64,000 bases of DNA from Methylocaldum sp002005105. GTDB taxonomy: Bacteria > Pseudomonadota > Gammaproteobacteria > Methylococcales > Methylococcaceae. The position numbers and the translations under genes are program-made. Below, piece by piece: positions 32,367 through 41,576 of this stretch. The stretch spans positions 496,001 through 560,000 of the forward strand of contig NZ_CP194902.1 in assembly GCF_051027545.1 (NCBI RefSeq), in the 5' to 3' direction. The notes beneath the pieces were generated by a model. The model was not told the origin of the DNA and made no database searches. It saw only the letters and a list, made by a program, of their open reading frames with translations. Position 1 is the first letter of the stretch; each line of letters begins with the position of its first letter.

Positions 32367-33647
32367 TTAGAGGACGGTTTGCTGCTCGCCCCAGCGGGGT
32401 CCTTTCCTCTTCTCCGATAAATTCGGGACCGGGCGGCCGTGATCCTCGGACCATCGGCGCCCGGCCGCTTCCAGCATCGGATTTCCGCAGTGGACGAAAT
32501 CCGCGGCCATCCGCGGATTCCCCAGCAAGCTCAAAGCATCGATAAGCCGGTCCTCGGTTCCGGACTCGCCTTTTTCGATCTGTTCGCCGTAGGTTTCGGC
32601 CAGCGAAGCGACACCCTTGATTCTTGCGGAGATCGCATCCGCCGCGCGCGAGTCCTTGGCCTTCCGGAGCGCTGCTGCGGCTCCGTGGCGAATTCGCCAA
32701 TCCGGATTTTCCAATGCGGCTATCAAGGGGACGGTCGCACCGGGCCCTATCGTCAGCAACGCTTCCCTGACCGCCCGCCGAAACTCGCTGTCGTCGTCCG
32801 TAAATCCCGCTATCAGGGAGTCGACAGCCGGCCGGCCGATGTTTGCCAGGGCGTCCGTCACCCCGGACCGGACGCCCGGATCGTTGTTCCGCAGCGCCGC
32901 TACCAGAGCCTCCGCTGCGGACGGACCGATCGCCGCCAGCGCTTCCGTAAGCTTTGCCCGGAACCCCACTTCGCTGTCCTTGAGCGCTGCGATCAAGGAT
33001 TCGACTGCCCGAGCGTCGTTCAAGCGTCCGAGCGCGACCGCGGCATCCCACTGGACCGAGGGTTCGGCGTCTTTCAAGGCTTCCGCCAGCGGTTCCACCG
33101 CGCGGGGGTCGCGAAGATTCCCGAGCGATTCCACGGCTTCGCGGCGAACCAGCGCGTCGCTGTCGAACAAGGCGCCGATCAGCGGTTCCACCGCCGAAGG
33201 ATTTTTAATTTCTCCGAGCGCCTTCGCCGCTCCCCATCGGACCGAAGGCTCGCTGTCCTTGAGAGCATTGACGAGAAGCTCGACGGCCGCCTCGTCCATC
33301 TCTCCCAGCGCCACGGCAACCGCCCATCGAACCGCCGAGTCGTCGTCCCTCAAGCTGCCGATCAGCGGCTCGACCGCCCTCGGATCTTTGAGCTCGCCCA
33401 ATGCCTCCGCGGCTTTCCGCCGAACCTCCGGGTTATCGTCGCGCAAGGCGGCGACGACCGAATCGAAGACCCGCGGATCGCCCGTTTCGCCCAGCTTCTC
33501 TACGGCCTCGCGGCGGACGACCGAATTGTCCTTTTTGGCGGCATCGATCAAAGCGCCCACGGGATGGGAATCCTCCGCCGCCATCCCGGCGGAAACGAGC
33601 CCCCAGAAGAGCAACGTCAGCCGAACTATTCCTTGTGCCGCGCTCAT
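32367..33647 (-). CDS. exported HEAT-repeat protein
   Basis: A 426-residue protein. A signal peptide (about 1-23, FWGLVSAGMAA) precedes about ten HEAT / PBS-lyase-like repeats of about 31 residues, each near the pattern DPRAVEPLIGSLRDDDSAVRWAVAVALGE. The last 70 residues are not repeats and end in a basic tail. Such superhelices bind other proteins; no catalytic site is seen. The ATG at 33647 has GGTGGAG upstream; the open frame extends further but without coding character. It is 20 bases downstream of the last glycosyltransferase gene and may be in the same transcript. Confidence 0.8.
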   Translation of the reverse strand: MSAAQGIVRLTLLFWGLVSAGMAAEDSHPVGALIDAAKKDNSVVRREAVEKLGETGDPRVFDSVVAALRDDNPEVRRKAAEALGELKDPRAVEPLIGSLRDDDSAVRWAVAVALGEMDEAAVELLVNALKDSEPSVRWGAAKALGEIKNPSAVEPLIGALFDSDALVRREAVESLGNLRDPRAVEPLAEALKDAEPSVQWDAAVALGRLNDARAVESLIAALKDSEVGFRAKLTEALAAIGPSAAEALVAALRNNDPGVRSGVTDALANIGRPAVDSLIAGFTDDDSEFRRAVREALLTIGPGATVPLIAALENPDWRIRHGAAAALRKAKDSRAADAISARIKGVASLAETYGEQIEKGESGTEDRLIDALSLLGNPRMAADFVHCGNPMLEAAGRRWSEDHGRPVPNLSEKRKGPRWGEQQTVL

Positions 33648-33667
33648 GTCTCCACCGGAAAACGGAG

Positions 33668-34594
33668 TTATGGCAAAGCCCGACGCCAGTAGGCTCGGTG
33701 CAGGCTGAGACGCCGGTTGAGAAACAAGGGCAGCTTCCGGTGCAAGGAACTTCCCATTTTGAAGCCCAGCCACTTGAGGCCGGTCCGCAGCAGGGCGGAC
33801 GGAATCAGCCAAGGCGCGTTTTTCACGAGATAGCGAAGTTCCGACAGGACGTAGCGCCGACCTTCGCCGGCCGCTTTTCCGAAGGTTTGCTGCAACCAAG
33901 GGGTGCGGGCGTGAAACACGCCGATATCGAAATAGCGCTTGAATTCGTCCGCGTAAGAATAGTCGTGCGAATGGTGGACTTGGGCATCCGCGCGGTAGGC
34001 GATTTTCCAGCCCGACAGCAGCATTTTTCCGGCGACGAAGGTGTCTTCGTTCATGACGGTGTCGGTGGGAAACCCGCCCACCGCGAATAGAGCACTGCGC
34101 CGGTAAGCGGCAAACGAATTGGATATGAACGCGGTCTTGATGCCGAGCCGGCGGCGATCATCGAAGCTTCGCACCTGGCTCTGCGGTGGGTAATTGAAAA
34201 GACGAGCATGGGCGCCGATCGGCCTGGCGTCCCGATGAGGAAGCTGCCGTCCGTATGCAGCCCCGACCCGCTCGTCCGCAAACGCTTCCAGAAGGCGCTC
34301 GATGGCATCGGGGCCGGCGAGCAAGGCATCCTGGGTCAGGAAGACGATGATCTCGGCTTCCGGCAAAAGGCCGATCCCGAACTGGCGGGTTCCGCCATGG
34401 TTGAAATCCGCCTTGGCGATGACATGCACGGCGAAACCGTGGGAACGCGCCAGGACAGCCGTGTCGTCGCTGGACGAAGAGTCTATGACCAGGCGGCAAT
34501 CCGGCTTTCGGGTTTGTCGATCGAACGCGGCGAGCCAGGTTTTCCAGAGGCCGCCTGCATTCAGGGTTGGAACAATCAGGCCGATCTTGGTCAT
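33668..34594 (-). CDS. family 2 glycosyltransferase (rhamnosyltransferase-like)
   Basis: A 308-residue glycosyltransferase of the GT-A fold. The start IGLIVPTLNAGGLWKTWLAAF and the segments VIDSSSSDDTA, FNHGGTRQFG and FLTQDALL match the RfbF/rhamnosyl subgroup. The acidic pair that binds the metal and sugar nucleotide is represented by TQDA. The C-terminal end has a membrane-proximal basic region (GLKWLGFKMGSSLHRK). It should add a sugar, perhaps rhamnose, to the growing repeat unit on the cytosolic face. Confidence 0.85.
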   Translation of the reverse strand: MTKIGLIVPTLNAGGLWKTWLAAFDRQTRKPDCRLVIDSSSSDDTAVLARSHGFAVHVIAKADFNHGGTRQFGIGLLPEAEIIVFLTQDALLAGPDAIERLLEAFADERVGAAYGRQLPHRDARPIGAHARLFNYPPQSQVRSFDDRRRLGIKTAFISNSFAAYRRSALFAVGGFPTDTVMNEDTFVAGKMLLSGWKIAYRADAQVHHSHDYSYADEFKRYFDIGVFHARTPWLQQTFGKAAGEGRRYVLSELRYLVKNAPWLIPSALLRTGLKWLGFKMGSSLHRKLPLFLNRRLSLHRAYWRRALP

Positions 34595-34663
34595 GCGAAA
34601 ACTCCGAGTAATGCGAGTGAATACGGTCTTGTGCCGGGGAAACGGCCGGGTACGGGATGCCTG

Positions 34664-34704
34664 TCCTGAGCTCGTCGAAGGGTCTATCCTGAGCTTGTCG
34701 AAGA
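34664..34704. repeat. two TCCTGAGCTTGTCGAAG-type repeats
   Basis: Two direct copies of a 19-base sequence of the form TCCTGAGCTYGTCGAAGRG stand side by side in the 112-base gap between two glycosyltransferase genes. This short repeat is widespread in proteobacterial genomes. Confidence 0.75.
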
Positions 34705-34706
34705 GC

Positions 34707-35918
34707 TTATTCCGGCCTGCAAAGGGCTATTTCCTGAGACGAAGCGGTCGTATTGGAGCCCTTCAGCACCCGCCAGACCTGCTCGCCAAGCCTTACCGGA
34801 TCGAGATGCGTCTCGACGTACCGTCTAGCGTTTTCCGACATCCGTTCCCAGTCCGTTCGGCTCAACGACTGCGCCCGGCGCAGGATTTCGCATGCCGAAT
34901 CTTCGCTGCGGTCGAAGATGAAGCCGGCGGCCATGGCTTCGACATGATCCCAAGCCAAGCCTCTGGCGACCAGGACCGGCCGTCCAGCGGCCATGGCTTC
35001 GGCCACCACGTTGCCGAAGTTCTCGCGCATGCCGCCGGTTTCCTCGAGGCCGGACGGAAGCGCGAGATAATGGCTGTCCGCCAGCAGCGCCGCGACCTCG
35101 GCCTGTCCGAGATAACCTCGATAACGGATGGCCCCGCCGGCCTGCTCGACCAGAGCCTGAAATTCCTTGAAATAAGCCCCGTCCACGCTGCGTCCGGCGA
35201 CCACCAGGCGGTCGGCTTCGCGCCGGGTCCTGAGCCAGGCTCGGATGAACGCGTTGATGCCTTTTTCCTGCTGAATGTGGCCGAGAAAACAGATCTGTAT
35301 GCCTTCTCCCTCGGGATAATCCGCAACCGTCACGCCCCGGCTGTCGATGCCGTTCGGAACCAGCAGGATGCGGGCATCCTCGCCGAGGACATTCCTGACC
35401 CCTTCCGCTTCGGTCTCGCTGGTGCAATGAATGGCGATCGCTCGCCGTAACGTGGGAAACGTGAGCCATCTATAGAACAGCCACTTGTGCGGTTTCCGCC
35501 GGCGGATCAGGGCGACGTGCTCGGGCATCAGACCGCCGTGCACCGCAACCATGAAACGGCGTCTAAGCAGCACGCAGAAGATGGCCGCAAGCGTGGACGG
35601 CCAGGTGGCGATGCCATGGATATAGACGACCGGCGCCTTGACGCACAATCCGAACAGCTTGGGGATGGCCCCGAGCCCGAACCCCCAGCGCTTGAACCCA
35701 TAAGACCGGTACAGACCGACCTCCACCGTATCGCCCAATCGCACGTCCGACGGTTCCAGCCGGCGGTCGATCGATTCGCTGGAGGATACCAGCGAAATCT
35801 TGAGCCCCGACTCCGCCCATGCCTTGGTCAAGACCGCGGCCGTTACCGATACGCCGCCATAACCTTTGGCGGGAGGAATGTGCGTCGAAACGACCCCTAC
35901 ATCCATCACATTATCCAT
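34707..35918 (-). CDS. family 4 glycosyltransferase
   Basis: A 403-residue GT-B glycosyltransferase. The N-terminal domain has THIPPAKGYGGVSVTAAVL (acceptor side), and the C-terminal nucleotide-sugar domain has CFLGHIQQEKGINAFIRAW, YRGYLGQAEVAALLADS and the EX7E-like motif starting ETGGMRENFGNVVAEAMA. I place the start at the ATG at 35918 because GGGAGA lies 9 bases upstream; 35933 is also open. It overlaps the preceding glycosyltransferase gene by 8 bases. Confidence 0.88.
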   Translation of the reverse strand: MDNVMDVGVVSTHIPPAKGYGGVSVTAAVLTKAWAESGLKISLVSSSESIDRRLEPSDVRLGDTVEVGLYRSYGFKRWGFGLGAIPKLFGLCVKAPVVYIHGIATWPSTLAAIFCVLLRRRFMVAVHGGLMPEHVALIRRRKPHKWLFYRWLTFPTLRRAIAIHCTSETEAEGVRNVLGEDARILLVPNGIDSRGVTVADYPEGEGIQICFLGHIQQEKGINAFIRAWLRTRREADRLVVAGRSVDGAYFKEFQALVEQAGGAIRYRGYLGQAEVAALLADSHYLALPSGLEETGGMRENFGNVVAEAMAAGRPVLVARGLAWDHVEAMAAGFIFDRSEDSACEILRRAQSLSRTDWERMSENARRYVETHLDPVRLGEQVWRVLKGSNTTASSQEIALCRPE

Positions 35919-36777
35919 GGCCGTATCTCCCATATGCGCAAAAGCCCCGCCATACGCCGATCAAATTGTTATAGGAATAAACGAACCTTTTCCGATTCAT
36001 CAATACCGCGGCCACCATCATTTTTATCACGGGTGCGACAAACATTTTTCTCGCAATGTAATACAGCATCGACAAATCATATTCGTTCGTGAACTTCCGG
36101 ATATAGGCGCCGACCCCTGCGGAATACAAAAGCATCCTGTCCGTGCCGACTTTATAATTGTCCTTATCGGCATGATATATCTTTATGTCCGGGTCATAAA
36201 AAGCCTTGTTTCCGGCGCGCAGCAACCGGTAAAGCAACTCGAATCCTTCGGCGCCCGGATATTTGCCCCCTATTCCGAACTCGTGATCCAGATAAAACTC
36301 GCTCCGATCCATCCTTTTCAGGTTGAAAAAGTGGGTAAACTCGACGCCCATCATATAGAACTGGGAGAAATATCTGGGCCATTTCGAATTGACGCCTATA
36401 CTGAACCGGGTTTCCGAAAAATCGTAAGAACCGGCCGATAAAATGGCGATGTTCGGTTTATCCCGGAATTCCTCGACCACTTTTTTCAGAACGTCTTTTT
36501 CGTAAACGCAATCGTCGTCGGGAAATGCGATGATATCCCCTTGCGCAAAGCGGATGCCGTAATCTCTGGCTCTCGAATTTCCCTTGAAGTCCACTTTTAT
36601 GTGATTTACCGGAAAGCGGGTCTTGCAGGATGCGATGACGGAATCTATTTTTCCGTCTCTGTTTTGGTCGATGACAATCAGCTCGAAATCTCGATAAGTC
36701 TGATTCTGCAATGAATTCAAGAAATAAATCAGTTCTATATCCCTTCCAAGCGTCGCTAGAATAAGTGAGCACTTCAT
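35911..36777 (-). CDS. family 2 glycosyltransferase
   Basis: A 288-residue GT-A enzyme (SLILATLGRDIELIYFLNSLQ, VIDQNRDGKIDSVI, and the metal-binding FPDDDCVY near residue 84). HEFGIGGKYPGAEGFELLYRL gives the conserved E near the acceptor site. Base composition is more AT-rich than most neighbours, as is usual for polysaccharide loci that exchange genes. It starts 17 bases after the upstream glycosyltransferase stop. Confidence 0.85.
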   Translation of the reverse strand: MKCSLILATLGRDIELIYFLNSLQNQTYRDFELIVIDQNRDGKIDSVIASCKTRFPVNHIKVDFKGNSRARDYGIRFAQGDIIAFPDDDCVYEKDVLKKVVEEFRDKPNIAILSAGSYDFSETRFSIGVNSKWPRYFSQFYMMGVEFTHFFNLKRMDRSEFYLDHEFGIGGKYPGAEGFELLYRLLRAGNKAFYDPDIKIYHADKDNYKVGTDRMLLYSAGVGAYIRKFTNEYDLSMLYYIARKMFVAPVIKMMVAAVLMNRKRFVYSYNNLIGVWRGFCAYGRYGHG

Positions 36778-36794
36778 AGCAAATACCTCCTCCT

Positions 36795-37637
36795 TTATTC
36801 AAGGATGACTTTCGAGCAAGGCGTCACGCCCTCCGAAGAAACCGGTTTCCGATTGGCGTCCGCCTTTGCTTGCAGGTATATGGTGGCCTCATACCAGGTG
36901 AACATCAGAGCGAACTCCAGCCCTGCGGCGCCGTCCAAAAAACCCCGCCGCAGTACGAAGTGATACAGAAATCTGGCGAATATCCTGAATACCGAGCGCC
37001 CGAGCCAAACGCTCAAGCGGCCGCGCGCCGTCATCACGGCTCCCGCGGTGGGATGCAGCCTCACTTCCTGCGCCGCTTTGCCGACATGCTTGTGCATCCA
37101 TTCGATGATTTCGCCGTGATAGAAATAATGGTCGTAAGGAATGGGCGAATACGAAATACGGCAAGTATCGAGCACGGCCTCGCCATGACCGGTATGATTG
37201 GTAACGAATTTTGCGGTATCCCTGCGCACCAGTCTCGGATGATAAATCGGGTAACCCGGAGCGTAATCGAGCCGTTTCCCGCGCAGATAAAGAATCGACG
37301 GCGCCATCACGACATCGATCGAATCCGAGGCGGCGATCTGCGATTCGAACCAGTTATAGAATCTAACCGGATAAATCTCGTCCGCGTCGACGAATAAAAC
37401 CCAGCGGCTTCGGATATTGCAGCGCTGCAGCGCGAAGTTGCGCTGCTCCGCGAAGCCCGGCCAGGGATTTTCGTAAACCGTGCAGCCGCGCTCTTTCGCG
37501 ATCGAAATCGTCCGGTCGGTACTCCCGGAGTCCACGATCACGACGGGGTATCGGTTGGGTATCCCGTCCAGGCAACGGGGGAGATTGTCTTCCTCGTTCT
37601 TGGTCAAAATCACGATGGTCAGCATACGATTATTCAT
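36795..37637 (-). CDS. family 2 glycosyltransferase (WaaE/KdtX-like)
   Basis: A 280-residue enzyme. MLTIVILTKNEEDNLPRCL, VVIVDSGSTDRTISIA, WPGFAEQRNFAL and LFVDADEIYP are the typical motifs of the WaaE/KdtX-like branch, with the DXD-type acidic group in DADE. The tail (FRIFARFLYHFVLRRGFLDG, LMFTWYEATIYLQ) has membrane-associating helices. The start at 37637 has GGAAGAG upstream and removes a non-homologous 26-residue extension. Confidence 0.88.
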   Translation of the reverse strand: MNNRMLTIVILTKNEEDNLPRCLDGIPNRYPVVIVDSGSTDRTISIAKERGCTVYENPWPGFAEQRNFALQRCNIRSRWVLFVDADEIYPVRFYNWFESQIAASDSIDVVMAPSILYLRGKRLDYAPGYPIYHPRLVRRDTAKFVTNHTGHGEAVLDTCRISYSPIPYDHYFYHGEIIEWMHKHVGKAAQEVRLHPTAGAVMTARGRLSVWLGRSVFRIFARFLYHFVLRRGFLDGAAGLEFALMFTWYEATIYLQAKADANRKPVSSEGVTPCSKVILE

Positions 37638-37659
37638 TTCATCTCTTCCGTTGAACCAG

Positions 37660-38655
37660 CTACGATTTGACGGCGTATACGCTGATATACGTGCCCATTC
37701 CCAGCGAATTGACAACTTGCGAAAACGGCTTTTGCAGGTTTATCACCAGGGATTCCAGAAAAGACGACAACATCTGTCCGGCTTTGATGCGTTTTGCCAG
37801 TGCCTTCGGTTGAATTCTGGTTGTCTGTTCCATTTTCACCACCTTAAGTCCGTTATGTTCGAGCAGTAATCTCAAACCTTTTTCCGTAAAGTAATTGACA
37901 TGTTCCGGCACCCATAAACAGGCATTATCCTGAGTACCGAGCAGTTTCACGTTAAACGATTCGAAATTGGGCACGGCACAAGCCAGAACGCCGCCCGGTG
38001 CCAATAGTCCGGATACTTTCCTGATCGCCTGTTCCGGTCCCAAAAGGTGCTCCAGCACCTGCGACATCATGACTACCCCATAAGGTTCTGAATCCTGAAA
38101 GGAGTCGAACATGAGAGGTATCGGCTCGTCCCCGTTGAGCTCCTTGAAAACGGCATTTTCATATCTGCCGGGATTGATGCTGACGGTGCGATAACCTTCT
38201 CTTCTGAGGGCCTGCGTGTAGAATCCGAAACCCGAACCGATATCCAGCGCTCGTTTGTTTCCCGAACCGTTATACCGATCCGCATCGCGCGCCATGCGTG
38301 CGGCGTCGACCGTGATGTTGGGGAATTTCGCTTCGCGCGCGAGGATGTCCGCGACCGTCACCGGTTCGGTAAGCGCTTGGCCCGAGTATTGGTAAATGGT
38401 TTTCAGCCAATCCGCATGAGGCGGCCGATTCAGAAAACCGGTACCGCAATCGGAGCAGCGCCAGATATGAAAGGTCTCGACGCTGCTGTCCAGGGTGTAC
38501 TGGTAACGCTTCCTTCGCCAAAAGCGTAGATTCTCGCTGCCGCAGGCAACGCATTCCCGCAGAATGTCTCCGTATATGGCGGAACCCGTCGATGCCAGCA
38601 CCGCATCGCTCTCGTCCCAGGCGATATCAGAGAAAAAATACAGAGGTACGGGCAT
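37660..38655 (-). CDS. SAM-dependent methyltransferase with N-terminal zinc ribbon
   Basis: A 331-residue protein. Residues about 33-73 hold two CxxC pairs (CVACG and CSDCG), as in the zinc-binding head of many polysaccharide-locus methyltransferases. SAM motif I is ALDIGSGFGFY near 137-147, and later motifs are VVMMSQVLEHL and GLLAPGGVLACAVPNFESF. It probably methylates a sugar or a sugar-linked carboxyl group of the exopolysaccharide. It lies 22 bases before the WaaE-like glycosyltransferase gene. Confidence 0.85.
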   Translation of the reverse strand: MPVPLYFFSDIAWDESDAVLASTGSAIYGDILRECVACGSENLRFWRRKRYQYTLDSSVETFHIWRCSDCGTGFLNRPPHADWLKTIYQYSGQALTEPVTVADILAREAKFPNITVDAARMARDADRYNGSGNKRALDIGSGFGFYTQALRREGYRTVSINPGRYENAVFKELNGDEPIPLMFDSFQDSEPYGVVMMSQVLEHLLGPEQAIRKVSGLLAPGGVLACAVPNFESFNVKLLGTQDNACLWVPEHVNYFTEKGLRLLLEHNGLKVVKMEQTTRIQPKALAKRIKAGQMLSSFLESLVINLQKPFSQVVNSLGMGTYISVYAVKS

Positions 38656-38680
38656 TTACCTAACTCCTATGGAATACGAG

Positions 38681-38870
38681 GTTGTGAAGAAACCTACTGC
38701 GCGGCCCGCCTCCACTCCTGCGATGCTCAACGTACTCCAATGTACGCCTGCGCTTGTCATGCCGCACGTTCCCTGTGCGGCACCCTCCGGGGGCGGCACT
38801 GCCGTGCAAATCGGCTGTCGTGCCGATTTGTCGGCGCGGAGGCGGGCCGCTCGCTACGGTTTTTCACAAC
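38681..38870. repeat. 190-bp element with terminal inverted repeats
   Basis: The left end starts GTTGTGAAGAAACC and reaches CGGCCCGCCTCC; the right end is its imperfect mirror (GGAGGCGGGCCG to TTTTTCACAAC), about 32 bases per arm. The inside has a GCCGCAC/GTGCGGC hairpin, further palindromes and no coding frame. It separates the methyltransferase gene from the flippase gene of the polysaccharide locus. Confidence 0.8.
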
Positions 38871-38929
38871 TTCTGGGTTGAAATCAATTTCGAAAGGCGA
38901 ATCTTCCAGATTCGGATCATCCGCTCCGT

Positions 38930-40261
38930 TCAACAACTTGTAGCCTCGGGCTCCGGATACAAGCCCTCCCGCCGAGCCGCGCCCATCATCCGCCAAGGCC
39001 TCGCCAGCATGGCCATGACGAAGGCCTCGATGCCGAAATAAACGGGAGCGGCCATGGCCGCGCCAATCAGGCCGTATTTCTGAATCATTAAGGGTATGGC
39101 GACGGCGGCGGCGATGGCCCCGCACAAACGGCCGACCAGCAAGGGCCGCGTCCGCTTGACCGCCAGCAGAGGTTGCGAGGCCACCATACCCAAGGCTTGC
39201 AGCGCGCAACCGGCCCCGATGATGGGCATCAGTACGGCCGCGGAGTGATAGCTCCCCGCCAGCAGCAAGCCGGCCACCCAGTCTTTCAGCACCACCAGGG
39301 CCACGACGCCCGCTATGCCCATGGCGGCGACGCAACCCAGCCAAATCCAGAAGATCTTGAACGCCTGCTCTTTCCGGCCCGCCGAGAAATGCTGAAAGTA
39401 CACCGGCTGAAAAGTGCGCAACAGCACGATGGCGCTACGGTTGAACGCCTCGTTGGTCAGGGTGTATGCGGCCGCGTAGATGCCGACATCCGCCGCCGTC
39501 ATCAAATAGCCGACGATATACCGGTCGCCCAGGCCGCTGAACCAGGACAAGAGTTCCATCGGAATCAGCGGCACCGCATAAGCCCTGACGTCCCGTTTTA
39601 GGTTCCGCAGAACTGCCGGACGATGCCGGATCCTTTTGCTCCGTTTGGGCCTGTGAACGAACGACCAGACCGTATTTGAGGCGATACTGGCAAAGGCATA
39701 ACCCAAAAGCACCCAGGCGGCGTTCGGCCCCCAGTACCACACCAGCAGAATGGCGAACAGCGGCCGCAGAATGCCGTCGCTGGTCTGCCAAAGGCTGGCT
39801 TCGCGCTGCCGGCGTTCGCCGATCAACAATTGGAATCCTATTTCCCGGCGCACGGTAGCTAAAAAAAGCAGGGCAGCGACCCCGAACAACCAGGGATCCA
39901 ACCCGGTCATCTGGCTGTACGCCGCCCCTCCGAACGCCAGAAAAAACACGGCGACTGTGCTTGAACGCGCGGCCAGACCGCGGACGACCCGGTGCAACGC
40001 CGACCGCTTGCCCGGTTCCAGACACTCCGGCAGCAGACGCATTCCCGCACAGATAAACGGATAGGCAAAAATGCCGACGCCGAGCGCCACGATGCCGGTC
40101 AGCAAGGCGACCTGGCCGTAAACCTCGGGCGAAACCAATTCGGTGATGATCCGGGTGCCCAAAAGAAGCACCACGCCCGACCCAACCTGGCCGAGCAATG
40201 CCCAAGAGGCGTCTCCGAAGATTCGCCGTCCCGACGAGGGTTTAACGGATTTGTTCGCCAT
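38930..40261 (-). CDS. polysaccharide flippase (MOP superfamily, Wzx-like)
   Basis: A 443-residue membrane protein with 12-14 predicted segments. It starts FGDASWALLGQVGSGVVLLLG and has GDRYIVGYLMTAADVGIYAAAYTL, the pattern of the Polysacc_synt / MATE-like fold. It should flip the lipid-linked repeat unit across the inner membrane. The start at 40261 lies within the last 20 bases of the upstream polymerase-like gene. A longer frame to 40312 exists but adds an unlikely basic tail. Confidence 0.88.
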   Translation of the reverse strand: MANKSVKPSSGRRIFGDASWALLGQVGSGVVLLLGTRIITELVSPEVYGQVALLTGIVALGVGIFAYPFICAGMRLLPECLEPGKRSALHRVVRGLAARSSTVAVFFLAFGGAAYSQMTGLDPWLFGVAALLFLATVRREIGFQLLIGERRQREASLWQTSDGILRPLFAILLVWYWGPNAAWVLLGYAFASIASNTVWSFVHRPKRSKRIRHRPAVLRNLKRDVRAYAVPLIPMELLSWFSGLGDRYIVGYLMTAADVGIYAAAYTLTNEAFNRSAIVLLRTFQPVYFQHFSAGRKEQAFKIFWIWLGCVAAMGIAGVVALVVLKDWVAGLLLAGSYHSAAVLMPIIGAGCALQALGMVASQPLLAVKRTRPLLVGRLCGAIAAAVAIPLMIQKYGLIGAAMAAPVYFGIEAFVMAMLARPWRMMGAARREGLYPEPEATSC

Positions 40262-41498
40262 AGCCGCGGTAACTCGCCGCCGTCGCCCGCGACGGCTGTA
40301 AATTCGGCGCACGCGCGGTTCCCACGACCGCGCCCCACAGGAACATCAGCATCGCATTCTGGGGAAAATACTCCCAAAGATTGAATGGCAAACCCGCCAC
40401 GACAATGAAGGTCATCGCCAATCCCTTTTGCGGATAACCGGACATTTTGGCGGACATCCAGACGAACACCAGATAAGCCAAGAGGCCGATCAAGCCGTAC
40501 CCGTTGAGCAGAAAAAGATACAGGCTGTCAGAATCGAACTGCCCCGGAAAATGTTCGGCGCCGAACAAAACGTTGATGGTATTGGAACCTAGCCCGAGCC
40601 CCCAGCCGAACAGAAGATCCGGCATGTCATTGATATTGTTGCTCAGCATTCTTTGCCACAGCGCGATGCGGCCGTCCTGCGTGGGATCGGCATCGTCCCG
40701 GCCGCTCAGCAGCGGACTCGAAGCCAACAGCAGTGCACCAACCGCGAGCGCCGGCGCGGGCAGAACCAGGGCCCAGCGGTCGCGGGGACGGACCTTCGAA
40801 AAGAACTGAAAGAAAAGAACCAGGAAGGAACTGAGCAGCGCCGTCCGAGAGCCGCTCAGCAAGGCCAGGAAGGTGGTCGCGTACATCCATTTCCGGACGT
40901 TTGGGGCTTCGGCCAGCGCAAAGAAAAGTGTGCAGGTCGACATCGCCGCGCCGAACAGATTGGGACTGACGAAAGTGCCGAACGGACGGCCGCCGCCCAG
41001 AATCGACACGCCGACCAGAGGCGGCGCCCACAGCGCCTGGGCAATGGCCAACACGCCTTGCAGGACGATGTAATAACGAAGGTAAGACGTGAACTTCAGA
41101 ATAACCGTCTCGGCCGCGCCCAGCCGCGCCGTCATGAAGCCGATCAGCGCCAGCGGCAGGTATTCGAACACGCGAAGCCCCGACATCGGCACCACCAGCG
41201 GCAAATCCAGAAACAGCGCGTAGGCGACCTCGAACAGCGCATAACTCGCGACCACCGCGAGAAAAGCGAACATCGAACCGGTCGCCGCGCCGTTCCAGAA
41301 CCGCCGTTCCAGCGCCGCATAGCCGACCACGACCACCAGCATCACTTCGCGCAAGATGCGCAACCCGAAATCCTGCTCTCCGTAAACCTCCTTGACCCCG
41401 TTCCACGCCGATTCGACCTGAGGCAGCGAGGCAAGAGCCGACACGCTCACCAGAGCGATCAGAAGTACGGGTAGGTCTTTTTCGAGTCGGATTTTCAT
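40242..41498 (-). CDS. O-antigen ligase / Wzy-like polymerase family protein
   Basis: A 418-residue protein with about 11 membrane segments. The Wzy_C signature is present: PFGTFVSPNLFGAAMS, then the large loop with GRIALWQRML and FGWGLGLGSNTI, and the final HFPGQFDSDSLYLFLLNGYG. In this locus it most likely polymerises repeat units in the periplasm. The order polymerase then flippase, with overlapping ends, supports a common transcript. The region just upstream (41499-42309) holds only repeat sequence. Confidence 0.85.
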   Translation of the reverse strand: MKIRLEKDLPVLLIALVSVSALASLPQVESAWNGVKEVYGEQDFGLRILREVMLVVVVGYAALERRFWNGAATGSMFAFLAVVASYALFEVAYALFLDLPLVVPMSGLRVFEYLPLALIGFMTARLGAAETVILKFTSYLRYYIVLQGVLAIAQALWAPPLVGVSILGGGRPFGTFVSPNLFGAAMSTCTLFFALAEAPNVRKWMYATTFLALLSGSRTALLSSFLVLFFQFFSKVRPRDRWALVLPAPALAVGALLLASSPLLSGRDDADPTQDGRIALWQRMLSNNINDMPDLLFGWGLGLGSNTINVLFGAEHFPGQFDSDSLYLFLLNGYGLIGLLAYLVFVWMSAKMSGYPQKGLAMTFIVVAGLPFNLWEYFPQNAMLMFLWGAVVGTARAPNLQPSRATAASYRGYGEQIR

Positions 41499-41576
41499 CG
41501 TTTATAAAGTTTCTTGGCTGTTTGCAGTGCCAACCAAAGCTCTCTTTAATGGTGCCGCTAATGCGGCGGGTTATTT

